Below are positions 5,693-11,858 of a DNA stretch of 11,858 nucleotides, piece after piece. The stretch is from an uncultured Granulicatella sp. (GTDB lineage Bacteria > Bacillota > Bacilli > Lactobacillales > Aerococcaceae): assembly GCA_947254045.1 (NCBI GenBank), contig CAMYBO010000024.1:1-11858 (forward strand), given 5' to 3'. The notes beneath the pieces were generated by a model that had not been told where the DNA came from, made no database searches, and saw nothing but the letters and a program-made list of their open reading frames with translations. The translations under genes were made by a program, and so were the position numbers. Numbering within the stretch: position 1 is the stretch's first letter; each line of letters opens with the position of its first letter.

Positions 5693-6853
5693 ATGAAAGT
5701 CGTTGTTGCCATTGACTCGTTCAAAGGAAGTTTATCGTCTATGGAAGCTGGTCAAGCGATAGCAGAAGGCGTAAAACGTGTTCATCAAAATGCAGAGGTT
5801 GTGGTTCGTCCATTAGCAGATGGTGGGGAAGGAACCGTTGAAGCATTAGTCGAAGGAATGGGAGGAATCTTTGTTACAAAAGAAGTAACAGGTCCATTAG
5901 GAGAAAAAGTAGAAGCAGTCTACGGAGTGATTGAATCTAAGGAAGATTCAAGTAAAACAGCCATTATTGAAATGTCAGCTGCAGCAGGAATTACGTTAGT
6001 TTCTGAAGAAAGTCGCAATCCAATGAATACAACTACTTATGGAGTTGGTGAATTAATTCTAGATGCAATTGAAAGAGGCTGTCGACGTTTTATTGTTGGA
6101 ATTGGCGGAAGTGCTACTAATGATGGTGGAGTTGGGATGCTACAAGCGTTAGGATATGATTTCCTAACACGAGAAGGAAAGGCGATTTCTTACGGTGGGG
6201 ATGGACTCAGAGAATTAGCAAGTATTGAAGACGTCAATGTACATCCTAAATTAAAAGAATGTACGTTCAAAGTAGCTTGTGATGTTACGAATCCACTATG
6301 TGGCGAAAATGGCTCCAGTGCTATTTTTGGACCACAAAAAGGCGCAACTCCTGAAATGGTTCAAGAATTGGATCAATTATTATTACACTATGCTGAATTG
6401 TCTAAGGAAATTAATGCGAATGCGGATCGATTTTATCCTGGAACTGGAGCAGCTGGTGGAATGGGATTTGCCTTTTTAACCTATACGAGTGCCACATTAG
6501 AGTCTGGAATTCAAATTGTATTAACAGAAACGAAATTAGAAAAACTCCTAGAAACTGCTGATTTTGTTGTAACAGGTGAGGGAAGACTGGATGGGCAAAC
6601 GGCATTAGGGAAAGCTCCGATTGGTGTAGCATCCTTAGCTAAAAAGCATCAAAAGAAAGTGCTAGCTTTTGCTGGAGCAGTTACACCAGATGCAAAAGAA
6701 TGTAATCAACATGGAATTGATGCATTTTTCCCAATTTTAAGAGGAGTTATAACACTTCAAGAAGCGATGGATAAAGAGAACGCTCATCAAAATATGGTTG
6801 ATACAGTAGAACAAGTTTTTAGAGTTGTAGAAATGATGAAAGAAGGAAAATAA
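5693..6853 (+). CDS. glxK: Glycerate kinase (GarK/GlxK family)
   Basis: Cytoplasmic kinase that phosphorylates D-glycerate with ATP. Family members make 2- or 3-phosphoglycerate, and GarK/GlxK types generally give 2-phosphoglycerate, feeding lower glycolysis. The 386-aa length is normal. Family blocks are present in order: VVAIDSFKGSLSS at 4-16, RPLADGGEGT at 39-48, GIGGSATNDGG at 136-146, and VTGEGRLDGQTALGKAP at 293-309. ATG 5693 has AAAAGGGAGG (5676-5685) 7 nt upstream. A GntP-type permease starts 1 nt after the stop, forming an uptake-plus-kinase operon. The promoter carries a perfect cre box. The symbol reflects the family; garK is an equal alternative. Confidence 0.93.
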   Translation: MKVVVAIDSFKGSLSSMEAGQAIAEGVKRVHQNAEVVVRPLADGGEGTVEALVEGMGGIFVTKEVTGPLGEKVEAVYGVIESKEDSSKTAIIEMSAAAGITLVSEESRNPMNTTTYGVGELILDAIERGCRRFIVGIGGSATNDGGVGMLQALGYDFLTREGKAISYGGDGLRELASIEDVNVHPKLKECTFKVACDVTNPLCGENGSSAIFGPQKGATPEMVQELDQLLLHYAELSKEINANADRFYPGTGAAGGMGFAFLTYTSATLESGIQIVLTETKLEKLLETADFVVTGEGRLDGQTALGKAPIGVASLAKKHQKKVLAFAGAVTPDAKECNQHGIDAFFPILRGVITLQEAMDKENAHQNMVDTVEQVFRVVEMMKEGK

Positions 6854-6854
6854 A

Positions 6855-8111
6855 ATGGCTAGTCAAATTAGTACATTAGGGGCTTTAGTTGGATTGATTC
6901 TTGCAATTATACTGATTATTAAAAAAGTTCATCCAGCTTATAGTTTAATTTTAGGAGCTTTAGTAGGAGGCGTGATTGGCGGAGCAGGGTTAGCAGGTTC
7001 CGTTAGTGCAATGGTAACAGGAGCACAAGGAATGATGTCTCCCGTATTAAGAATTATGACTTCAGGTATTTTAGCAGGAGCTTTAATTAAAACAGGTTCT
7101 GCTGAAACGATTGCTGAAACAATTGTGAAGAAGCTAGGGGAGAAAAGAGCCATTGCAGCGATAGCGATTGCAACAATGATTATTTGTGCAGTGGGAGTAT
7201 TTATTGATATTGCGGTTATTACAGTAGCACCGATTGCCATTGCTATTGCAAAAAAAGCAGATTTATCAAAAGCAGGTATTTTATTAGCGATGATTGGTGG
7301 AGGGAAAGCAGGAAATATTATTTCTCCTAATCCAAATACGATTGCTGCTTCAGAAGCGTTTCAATTAGATTTAACAGCATTAATGGCTAAAAATATTATT
7401 CCAGCATTAGTGGCATTAGTTGTTAGTATTTTATTAGCAGGATTTCTAGCAAAGAAAGTCGATCATGCTTTTGACGATATGGAAGAAGAAGCAGAACATC
7501 ATACTTCTGTGCCATTTTTCCAAGCAATTCTTGGACCGGTGGTGGTTATTGGATTATTAGCTTTACGTTCATTAGTAGGAGTAAGTGTGGATCCTTTAAT
7601 TGCATTACCAATTGGTGGTTTAGTCACGATTTTAGTAACAGGACATTCAAAACATACTGTAGAATATACTGAATTTGGAATGAGCAAAGTCATTGGCGTA
7701 TCAATTTTATTAATTGGAACAGGAACGATTGCAGGAATTATTAAAGCTTCTTCTCTACAAGTGGATATGATTCATGTGTTGGAAGCTTTGAATATGCCAT
7801 CTTTTGTTTTAGCACCATTATCAGGTGTTTTAATGGGAGCAGCTACAGCTTCTACAACAGCTGGCTCTACGATTGCTTCTCAAACATTTGCAGCTCCTTT
7901 AGTTTCTTCTGGAGTTCCTGCAGTGGCAGCAGCGGCAATGATTCATGCTGGGGCAACAGTGTTAGATTCTCTTCCTCATGGCTCGTTCTTCCATGCTACA
8001 GGTGGTTCAGTCTTTATGAGTATTGAAGATCGTATGAAATTAATTCCTTACGAAGCGTTGGTAGGGTTGACAAGTACCATTGTTGCAGTGATTTTGTATT
8101 TGTTAGGGTAA
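6855..8111 (+). CDS. GntP-family permease, probably for glycerate
   Basis: Polytopic membrane transporter of the gluconate:H+ symporter (GntP) family. The 418-aa protein is hydrophobic nearly throughout, with about a dozen likely helices and a charged cytoplasmic-type loop near residues 201-215 (KKVDHAFDDMEEEAEHH). The family motif GGGKAGNIISPNPNTIAAS begins at residue 148, and a C-terminal SLPHGSFFHATGG block is present. The start follows the glycerate kinase stop by 1 nt, and its ribosome binding site (GAAGGA, 6842-6847) lies inside the kinase's last codons, so the pair is translationally linked. GntP proteins carry gluconate, other sugar acids or glycerate. The adjacent kinase, and the absence of a gluconate kinase, make glycerate the best guess. 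Confidence 0.9.
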   Translation: MASQISTLGALVGLILAIILIIKKVHPAYSLILGALVGGVIGGAGLAGSVSAMVTGAQGMMSPVLRIMTSGILAGALIKTGSAETIAETIVKKLGEKRAIAAIAIATMIICAVGVFIDIAVITVAPIAIAIAKKADLSKAGILLAMIGGGKAGNIISPNPNTIAASEAFQLDLTALMAKNIIPALVALVVSILLAGFLAKKVDHAFDDMEEEAEHHTSVPFFQAILGPVVVIGLLALRSLVGVSVDPLIALPIGGLVTILVTGHSKHTVEYTEFGMSKVIGVSILLIGTGTIAGIIKASSLQVDMIHVLEALNMPSFVLAPLSGVLMGAATASTTAGSTIASQTFAAPLVSSGVPAVAAAAMIHAGATVLDSLPHGSFFHATGGSVFMSIEDRMKLIPYEALVGLTSTIVAVILYLLG

Positions 8112-8116
8112 AGTAA

Positions 8117-8154
8117 AAAAGAGTGAAATCGATGAAAGTTGATTTCACTCTTTT
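8117..8154. terminator. Bidirectional terminator between the glycerate operon and manA
   Basis: The perfect 14-bp stem AAAAGAGTGAAATC/GATTTCACTCTTTT (8117-8130 with 8141-8154) can extend by three more pairs (two of them G-U) to a GAAA tetraloop. A T-run follows on both strands: TTTTCTTTT on plus, and TTTTTT (complement of 8115-8120) on minus. It lies 5 nt after the permease stop and 8 nt beyond the manA stop. Confidence 0.9.
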
Positions 8155-8162
8155 CTTTTGTC

Positions 8163-9113
8163 TTATTCTTCTGAACGAGAAACGATTAATGTTAGATTTC
8201 CTTTTACAGTTACATCATGAATAGGTGTAGGTAAAATAAATGAATCTGCTTTTTTAAGAGTGAATGATTCGCCATTTATCTCTAGTGTTCCTTCACCCTC
8301 GATAACCGTCGCTAAGTAGTAGTTGTCATCTAGTGTAGTAGCGTAAGTTCCATCAATTTCCCATTTCCAAACTGAGAAATAGTGATTAGTAATAAAATGA
8401 GTAATCGTTGCGTCTCCATTTTTTTCAACGGTTTGTTCAAAACGTGGTAATTGATGTGGAATTGTAGTGACATCAATTGTTTGTGGAATATGTAATGGAC
8501 GAGGATTTCCTGCATTATCTTTTCGGTTATAATCATAAACACGGTAAGTAGTGTCAGAGTTTTGTTGTGTTTCTAAAATGACAATCCCTTTTCCGATAGC
8601 GTGAATGGTTCCACTTGGAACATTGAAGAAATCTCCAGCTTTGACAGGAACTTCTGTAAATAATTCGTTCCATTTTTCTTCTTGAATTAATGTGACAAAT
8701 TCTTCTTTTGTTTGTGCGGTGTGTCCGTAAACAATTTTTGCACCTGGTTCAGCAGAAATGACATACCAACATTCATTTTTCCCTAACTCGTGTTCATGTT
8801 CTAATCCATAAGCATCGTCTGGGTGCACTTGAATAGATAAATCATCACTTGCATCTAAAATTTTAATTAATAGAGGGAAAGTTGGCAATGTTTGTTGATG
8901 AAATAATTCTGCATGCTTTTCATATAGTTCTGCTAATGTCATCCCTTGAAATTCAGCAGGAGAAATAACAGTGGATTGCCCATTTGGATGAGCGCTAATC
9001 GACCAAGATTCACCAACTTTATCACTTGGTAATGTTAAGTTAAATTCTGTTTGTAATTTTTTACCGCCCCAAATTTTTTCTTGTAGGACTGGTTTTAAAA
9101 AGATAGGTTGCAT
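8163..9113 (-). CDS. manA: Mannose-6-phosphate isomerase, class I
   Basis: Zinc-dependent cytoplasmic enzyme that interconverts mannose-6-phosphate and fructose-6-phosphate. The 316-aa length fits the short Firmicutes ManA form. The N-terminus LKPVLQEKIWGGKKL and GESWSISAHPNG are characteristic. Metal ligands are visible as Gln95/His97 in SIQVHPDDAY, Glu114 in GKNECWYV, and His171 in VPSGTIHAIG. Arg191 in TTYRVYDYNR is the likely catalytic arginine. The open frame extends upstream to 9191, but AAAGGAG (9128-9122, minus strand) lies 8 nt before ATG 9113 and the extra 26 residues are not ManA-like, so 9113 is the start. It is monocistronic, convergent with the glycerate operon and divergent from glmU. 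Confidence 0.95.
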   Translation of the reverse strand: MQPIFLKPVLQEKIWGGKKLQTEFNLTLPSDKVGESWSISAHPNGQSTVISPAEFQGMTLAELYEKHAELFHQQTLPTFPLLIKILDASDDLSIQVHPDDAYGLEHEHELGKNECWYVISAEPGAKIVYGHTAQTKEEFVTLIQEEKWNELFTEVPVKAGDFFNVPSGTIHAIGKGIVILETQQNSDTTYRVYDYNRKDNAGNPRPLHIPQTIDVTTIPHQLPRFEQTVEKNGDATITHFITNHYFSVWKWEIDGTYATTLDDNYYLATVIEGEGTLEINGESFTLKKADSFILPTPIHDVTVKGNLTLIVSRSEE

Positions 9114-9145
9114 GTTGAGGGCTCCTTTATGATTTTCTCGACTAC

Positions 9146-9154
9146 AGTATAGCA
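9146..9154 (-). promoter_or_regulatory. Extended -10 promoter of manA
   Basis: On the minus strand, TGCTATACT (9154 to 9146) is a TGn-extended -10 with a 5/6 hexamer match. The -35 region is poor (TTATTT at 17-nt spacing), consistent with reliance on the TGn element. The predicted leader is about 25 nt. Confidence 0.55.
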
Positions 9155-9210
9155 TATTCAGAAGAATGAAATAAAATAAAAGTAAATTCACCCATATTCA
9201 AGACACTTTC

Positions 9211-9239
9211 TTGCAAAAAACATCATAGTTTACTATTAT
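9211..9239 (+). promoter_or_regulatory. Promoter of glmU
   Basis: TTGCAA (-35, 9211-9216) and TATTAT (-10, 9234-9239, 5/6 match) have the optimal 17-nt spacing. The predicted start lies about 27 nt before the glmU ATG. It is divergent from the manA promoter, with about 55 nt between the two -10 elements. Confidence 0.6.
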
Positions 9240-9272
9240 AAAGAAGTAAAAATAGAACTTGAGAGGGATAAT

Positions 9273-10655
9273 ATGAATCAAAAATACGGAATTATTTTAG
9301 CAGCTGGAAAAGGCACACGAATGAAATCTGAACTTTATAAAGTCATGCATCCAGTTTGTGGCAAACCAATGGTAGAACATGTGGTAGATCAAGTAGAACG
9401 TGCGGGAGCAGAAACGATTGTAGCGATTGTGGGACATGGTGCAGAAATGGTTCAACAACAATTAGGAGAACGTGTTTCTTATGCTTTACAAGCAGAACAA
9501 TTAGGAACAGGACATGCCGTTTTACAAGCAGAAGAGTTGTTGAAAGATAAAGAAGGAACAACTTTAGTTGTTTGTGGGGATACACCGCTATTAACAGCAG
9601 AAACATTTGAGCAATTAATGAAAGTTCATGAAGATACAAAAGCAAAAGCAACGATTTTAACAGCTTGGGTAGAAGATCCAAGTGGATATGGACATGTAGT
9701 TCGTGAGGAAGATGGCACAGTTTTAAAAAATGTAGAACATAAAGATGCTACTCCAGAAGAAGCAGCGATTCAAGAAATTAATACTGGAACTTATTGCTTT
9801 GATAATCAATCTTTATTCAGCGCATTAAGCAAAGTGGGCAATGATAATGCTCAAGGAGAATATTACTTACCAGATGTATTAGAAATTTTGAAAAATCGTG
9901 GAGAAATTATTTCTGCTTATCAAATGCCAAATGTAGACGAAGGAATGGGTGTTAATGACCGAGTTGCTTTATCAAAAGCAGAAAAATCAATGCGTCAACG
10001 TATTAATGAACAACATATGAGACAGGGTGTCACATTAATTGACCCTGAACAGACATATATTGACTCAGAAGTAGTGATTGGTTCAGATACAGTCATTGAA
10101 CCAGGAGTGTATTTAAAAGGGAATACAGTCATTGGACAACATTGCCATATTACTTCAGGAAGTGTCATTCGTGATTCTATTTTAGAAGATTATGTAACAG
10201 TCACAAGTTCAAATATTGAAGAATCATTGATGAAATCTCATAGTAATGCTGGCCCATTTGCACATCTTCGTCCAAAAGCTGTACTAGGAAATTCTGTTCA
10301 CATTGGAAACTTCGTAGAAGTGAAAAATGCAACTTTGGGAGCAGGAACAAAAGTCGGTCACTTAACGTATGTAGGAGACGCTGATTTAGGAAAAGAAATT
10401 AATGTTGGTTGTGGAACAATCTTTGTAAACTATGACGGTAAAAATAAACATAGAGCTACTGTAGGAGACCGTGTGTTTATCGGCTGTAATGCGAATTTAG
10501 TAGCACCTGTAACAGTAGGAGATGATGTCTTTATTGCTGCAGGTTCTACAATTACAAGAGATATTCCGAACGGTGCACTAGCAATTGCTCGTTCTCGTCA
10601 AGAAAATAAAGAAAACTATGCTGAAAAATTACCTTCAGCTCAAAAAAATTCATAG
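9273..10655 (+). CDS. glmU: Bifunctional UDP-GlcNAc pyrophosphorylase / glucosamine-1-P N-acetyltransferase
   Basis: Makes UDP-N-acetylglucosamine, the precursor of peptidoglycan and teichoic acid glycans. The C-terminal domain acetylates glucosamine-1-phosphate and the N-terminal domain uridylylates the product. The nucleotidyltransferase signature ILAAGKGTRM is at residues 8-17, followed by LQAEQLGTGHA, VVCGDTPLL and INTGTY. From about residue 250 the hexapeptide left-handed beta-helix begins, with GNFVEVKN, catalytic His363 in KVGHLTYVGD, NYDGKNKHR and GCNANLVAPVTVG. At 460 aa it is full length. AGAGGG (9262-9267) lies 5 nt before ATG 9273. prs follows after 92 nt, an arrangement common in Firmicutes. 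No terminator was seen between them, so the two may be partly co-transcribed. Confidence 0.97.
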   Translation: MNQKYGIILAAGKGTRMKSELYKVMHPVCGKPMVEHVVDQVERAGAETIVAIVGHGAEMVQQQLGERVSYALQAEQLGTGHAVLQAEELLKDKEGTTLVVCGDTPLLTAETFEQLMKVHEDTKAKATILTAWVEDPSGYGHVVREEDGTVLKNVEHKDATPEEAAIQEINTGTYCFDNQSLFSALSKVGNDNAQGEYYLPDVLEILKNRGEIISAYQMPNVDEGMGVNDRVALSKAEKSMRQRINEQHMRQGVTLIDPEQTYIDSEVVIGSDTVIEPGVYLKGNTVIGQHCHITSGSVIRDSILEDYVTVTSSNIEESLMKSHSNAGPFAHLRPKAVLGNSVHIGNFVEVKNATLGAGTKVGHLTYVGDADLGKEINVGCGTIFVNYDGKNKHRATVGDRVFIGCNANLVAPVTVGDDVFIAAGSTITRDIPNGALAIARSRQENKENYAEKLPSAQKNS

Positions 10656-10701
10656 AAATGTACATTTAGTTCTTTAAAAATGAATCAAAAACGTTTATTA
10701 T

Positions 10702-10707
10702 TATAGT
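10702..10707 (+). promoter_or_regulatory. Possible internal promoter (-10) of prs
   Basis: TATAGT matches the -10 consensus at 5/6 positions and lies 40 nt before the prs start. No good -35 lies 16-18 nt upstream and there is no TGn. The call rests only on the hexamer and its placement in the 92-nt glmU-prs gap. Confidence 0.3.
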
Positions 10708-10747
10708 AGTGAAAAAACAAAAATAAAATTCTTCGGGGGTTATCATT

Positions 10748-11725
10748 GTGGAACATTATTCCGATCCAAATTTAAAGATTTTTGCACTAAGCTCAAATCG
10801 TCCATTAGCTCAAAAAATTGCAGATCAAGTCGGGGTAGAATTAGGGAAAGTATCCGTTACTCATTTTAGTGATGGAGAGATTAAAATTAACATTGATGAA
10901 AGTATTCGTGGAGACCATGTTTATATTGTTCAATCAACATCGTATCCAGTAAATGATAACTTAATGGAGTTATTAATTATGATCGATGCATTACGTCGTG
11001 CAAGTGCGAAAACAATTAACGTTGTATTACCGTACTATGGATACGCACGTCAAGATCGTAAAGCTCAATCGCGTGAACCAATTACAGCAAAATTAGTGGC
11101 AAATATGATTACACAAGCAGGTGCAGACCGTGTGTTAACATTAGATTTACATGCTGCTCAAATTCAAGGATTCTTTGATATTCCAGTGGATCACTTATTA
11201 GGAGCTCCATTATTAGCCAATTATTTCTTAGAAAATAATTTCAAAGATAAAGATATCGTCGTTGTTTCACCAGACCATGGTGGGGTAACTCGTGCACGTA
11301 AATTAGCAGAATTCTTACATGCACCAATTGCAATTATTGATAAACGTCGTCCAAAAGCGAACGTTGCAGAAGTGATGAATATCATTGGAGATGTCAAAGG
11401 AAAAGTTGCCGTATTAATCGACGATATGATTGATACAGCTGGAACCATTACACTAGCAGCGCAAGCTATTCAAGATGCTGGTGCATTAGAAGTTTATGCT
11501 TGTTGTACTCACCCTGTATTATCAGGCCCAGCATTAGATCGCTTAAATGCTTCTGTGATTAAAGAAGTTGTAGTAACTGACTCCATTCAAGTTTCTGAAG
11601 AAAAAACAGGTGGAAAAATTGTTCAAGTTAGTGTGGATCAATTAATGGCTGAAGCAATCAAACGTATTCATGAAAACCGTTCAGTAAGTCCATTATTTAT
11701 TGAAAAATTCACAATTTTAGACTAA
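10748..11725 (+). CDS. prs: Ribose-phosphate pyrophosphokinase (PRPP synthetase)
   Basis: Cytoplasmic enzyme that transfers pyrophosphate from ATP to ribose-5-phosphate, giving PRPP for purine, pyrimidine, NAD, histidine and tryptophan synthesis. The sequence is highly canonical: DPNLKIFALSSNRPLA near the start, HFSDGEIKINIDESIRG, the flexible catalytic loop YYGYARQDRKAQSREPI, the metal-binding LDLHAAQIQGFFDIP, and the PRPP-binding loop VLIDDMIDTAGTI at 222-234. At 325 aa it is slightly longer than the typical 315-320. The start is GTG 10748, with a G-rich site (10735-10739) 8 nt upstream, and gives the expected N-terminus. A terminator follows 20 nt after the stop. Confidence 0.97.
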   Translation: MEHYSDPNLKIFALSSNRPLAQKIADQVGVELGKVSVTHFSDGEIKINIDESIRGDHVYIVQSTSYPVNDNLMELLIMIDALRRASAKTINVVLPYYGYARQDRKAQSREPITAKLVANMITQAGADRVLTLDLHAAQIQGFFDIPVDHLLGAPLLANYFLENNFKDKDIVVVSPDHGGVTRARKLAEFLHAPIAIIDKRRPKANVAEVMNIIGDVKGKVAVLIDDMIDTAGTITLAAQAIQDAGALEVYACCTHPVLSGPALDRLNASVIKEVVVTDSIQVSEEKTGGKIVQVSVDQLMAEAIKRIHENRSVSPLFIEKFTILD

Positions 11726-11745
11726 AAATTTGAAGTTTAAATAGG

Positions 11746-11774
11746 AGGCTGGAGAGATTTCTCCAGTCTTTTTT
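11746..11774 (+). terminator. Intrinsic terminator after prs
   Basis: The 10-bp stem (11746-11755 with 11760-11769, AGGCTGGAGA/TCTCCAGTCT, one G-U pair) has a GATT loop and a T-run to 11774. It separates prs from the gene that starts at 11793. Confidence 0.88.
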
Positions 11775-11792
11775 ATTCAAGGAGGTTATTTG

Positions 11793-11858
11793 GTGAATTC
11801 ATGTAACATAAAGGAAAAAGTTTTACTAGGAATCGTTAGTGTCATCGTCGGAGTGATT
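11793..11858 (+). CDS. N-terminus of an unidentified membrane or secreted protein (partial)
   Basis: A strong AAGGAGG (11779-11785) lies 7 nt before GTG 11793, and the frame stays open to the window edge for 22 codons. The visible peptide begins MNSCNIKEKV and continues as the hydrophobic stretch LLGIVSVIVGVI, so it is probably a transmembrane segment or signal anchor after a short charged N-terminus. An in-frame TTG at 11790 is only 4 nt from the ribosome binding site and less likely. Too little is present to assign a family. It follows the prs terminator, so it is a separate unit or depends on read-through. Confidence 0.55.
   Translation, partial: MNSCNIKEKVLLGIVSVIVGVI

Noticed and set aside
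9343..9681. Minus-strand open frame inside glmU, and similar antisense frames inside the amidase, oxidoreductase, permease and prs genes
   Set aside because: These are Leu- or Ile-rich shadows of strongly supported genes on the opposite strand, with no ribosome binding sites or recognisable domains.
10685..10699. cre-like sequence around AAAACGTTTATT upstream of prs
   Set aside because: Aligned on its central CG it misses three fixed positions of the consensus (T, G and C), so it is not a credible CcpA site.

Overview
This window looks like chromosomal DNA from a low-GC Gram-positive bacterium, most likely a member of the Lactobacillales (Enterococcaceae/Carnobacteriaceae-like). The reasons are the AT-rich coding sequence, strong AGGAGG-type ribosome binding sites, a mannose-family PTS, a perfect CcpA cre box, a Firmicutes-type short ManA, and U-tailed intrinsic terminators. 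The genus cannot be fixed from the sequence alone.

Layout. (1) 1-2256: the last codons of an unidentified gene, then a tightly packed PTS cassette of the mannose/N-acetylgalactosamine class (EIIB, EIIC, EIID), closed by a perfect 12-bp terminator hairpin. No EIIA is present in the window. (2) 2276-4926: a promoter and a two-gene operon of an amidase-signature hydrolase (TTG start) and a DAO-family FAD oxidoreductase. (3) 4941-5435: mscL, the large-conductance mechanosensitive channel, with its own promoter and terminator. (4) 5436-5692: an unusual intergenic stretch with an extended -10 promoter, two further hairpin/T-run structures, a possible H-type pseudoknot, and then a cre-overlapped promoter. 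(5) 5693-8154: a glycerate kinase and GntP-family permease operon, ending in a long hairpin that also serves the convergent manA gene. (6) 8163-9113 (minus): manA. (7) 9211-11774: the divergent glmU, followed by prs and a terminator. (8) 11793-end: the start of an unidentified membrane or secreted protein.

How the genes work together. The PTS imports and phosphorylates an amino sugar or a related sugar. ManA connects mannose-6-P to fructose-6-P, and GlmU makes UDP-GlcNAc for the cell wall from fructose-6-P-derived glucosamine-1-P. Prs makes PRPP. The permease/kinase pair probably takes up glycerate (inferred) and phosphorylates it into lower glycolysis, under carbon catabolite control through the cre site. 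The amidase/oxidoreductase pair probably degrades an amide-linked amine or amino acid, but its substrate is unknown.

Most of the window is ordinary metabolism and housekeeping. I see no mobile element, CRISPR array, tRNA or rRNA, and no defence system. The part most worth a second look is the structured non-coding stretch at 5437-5692.
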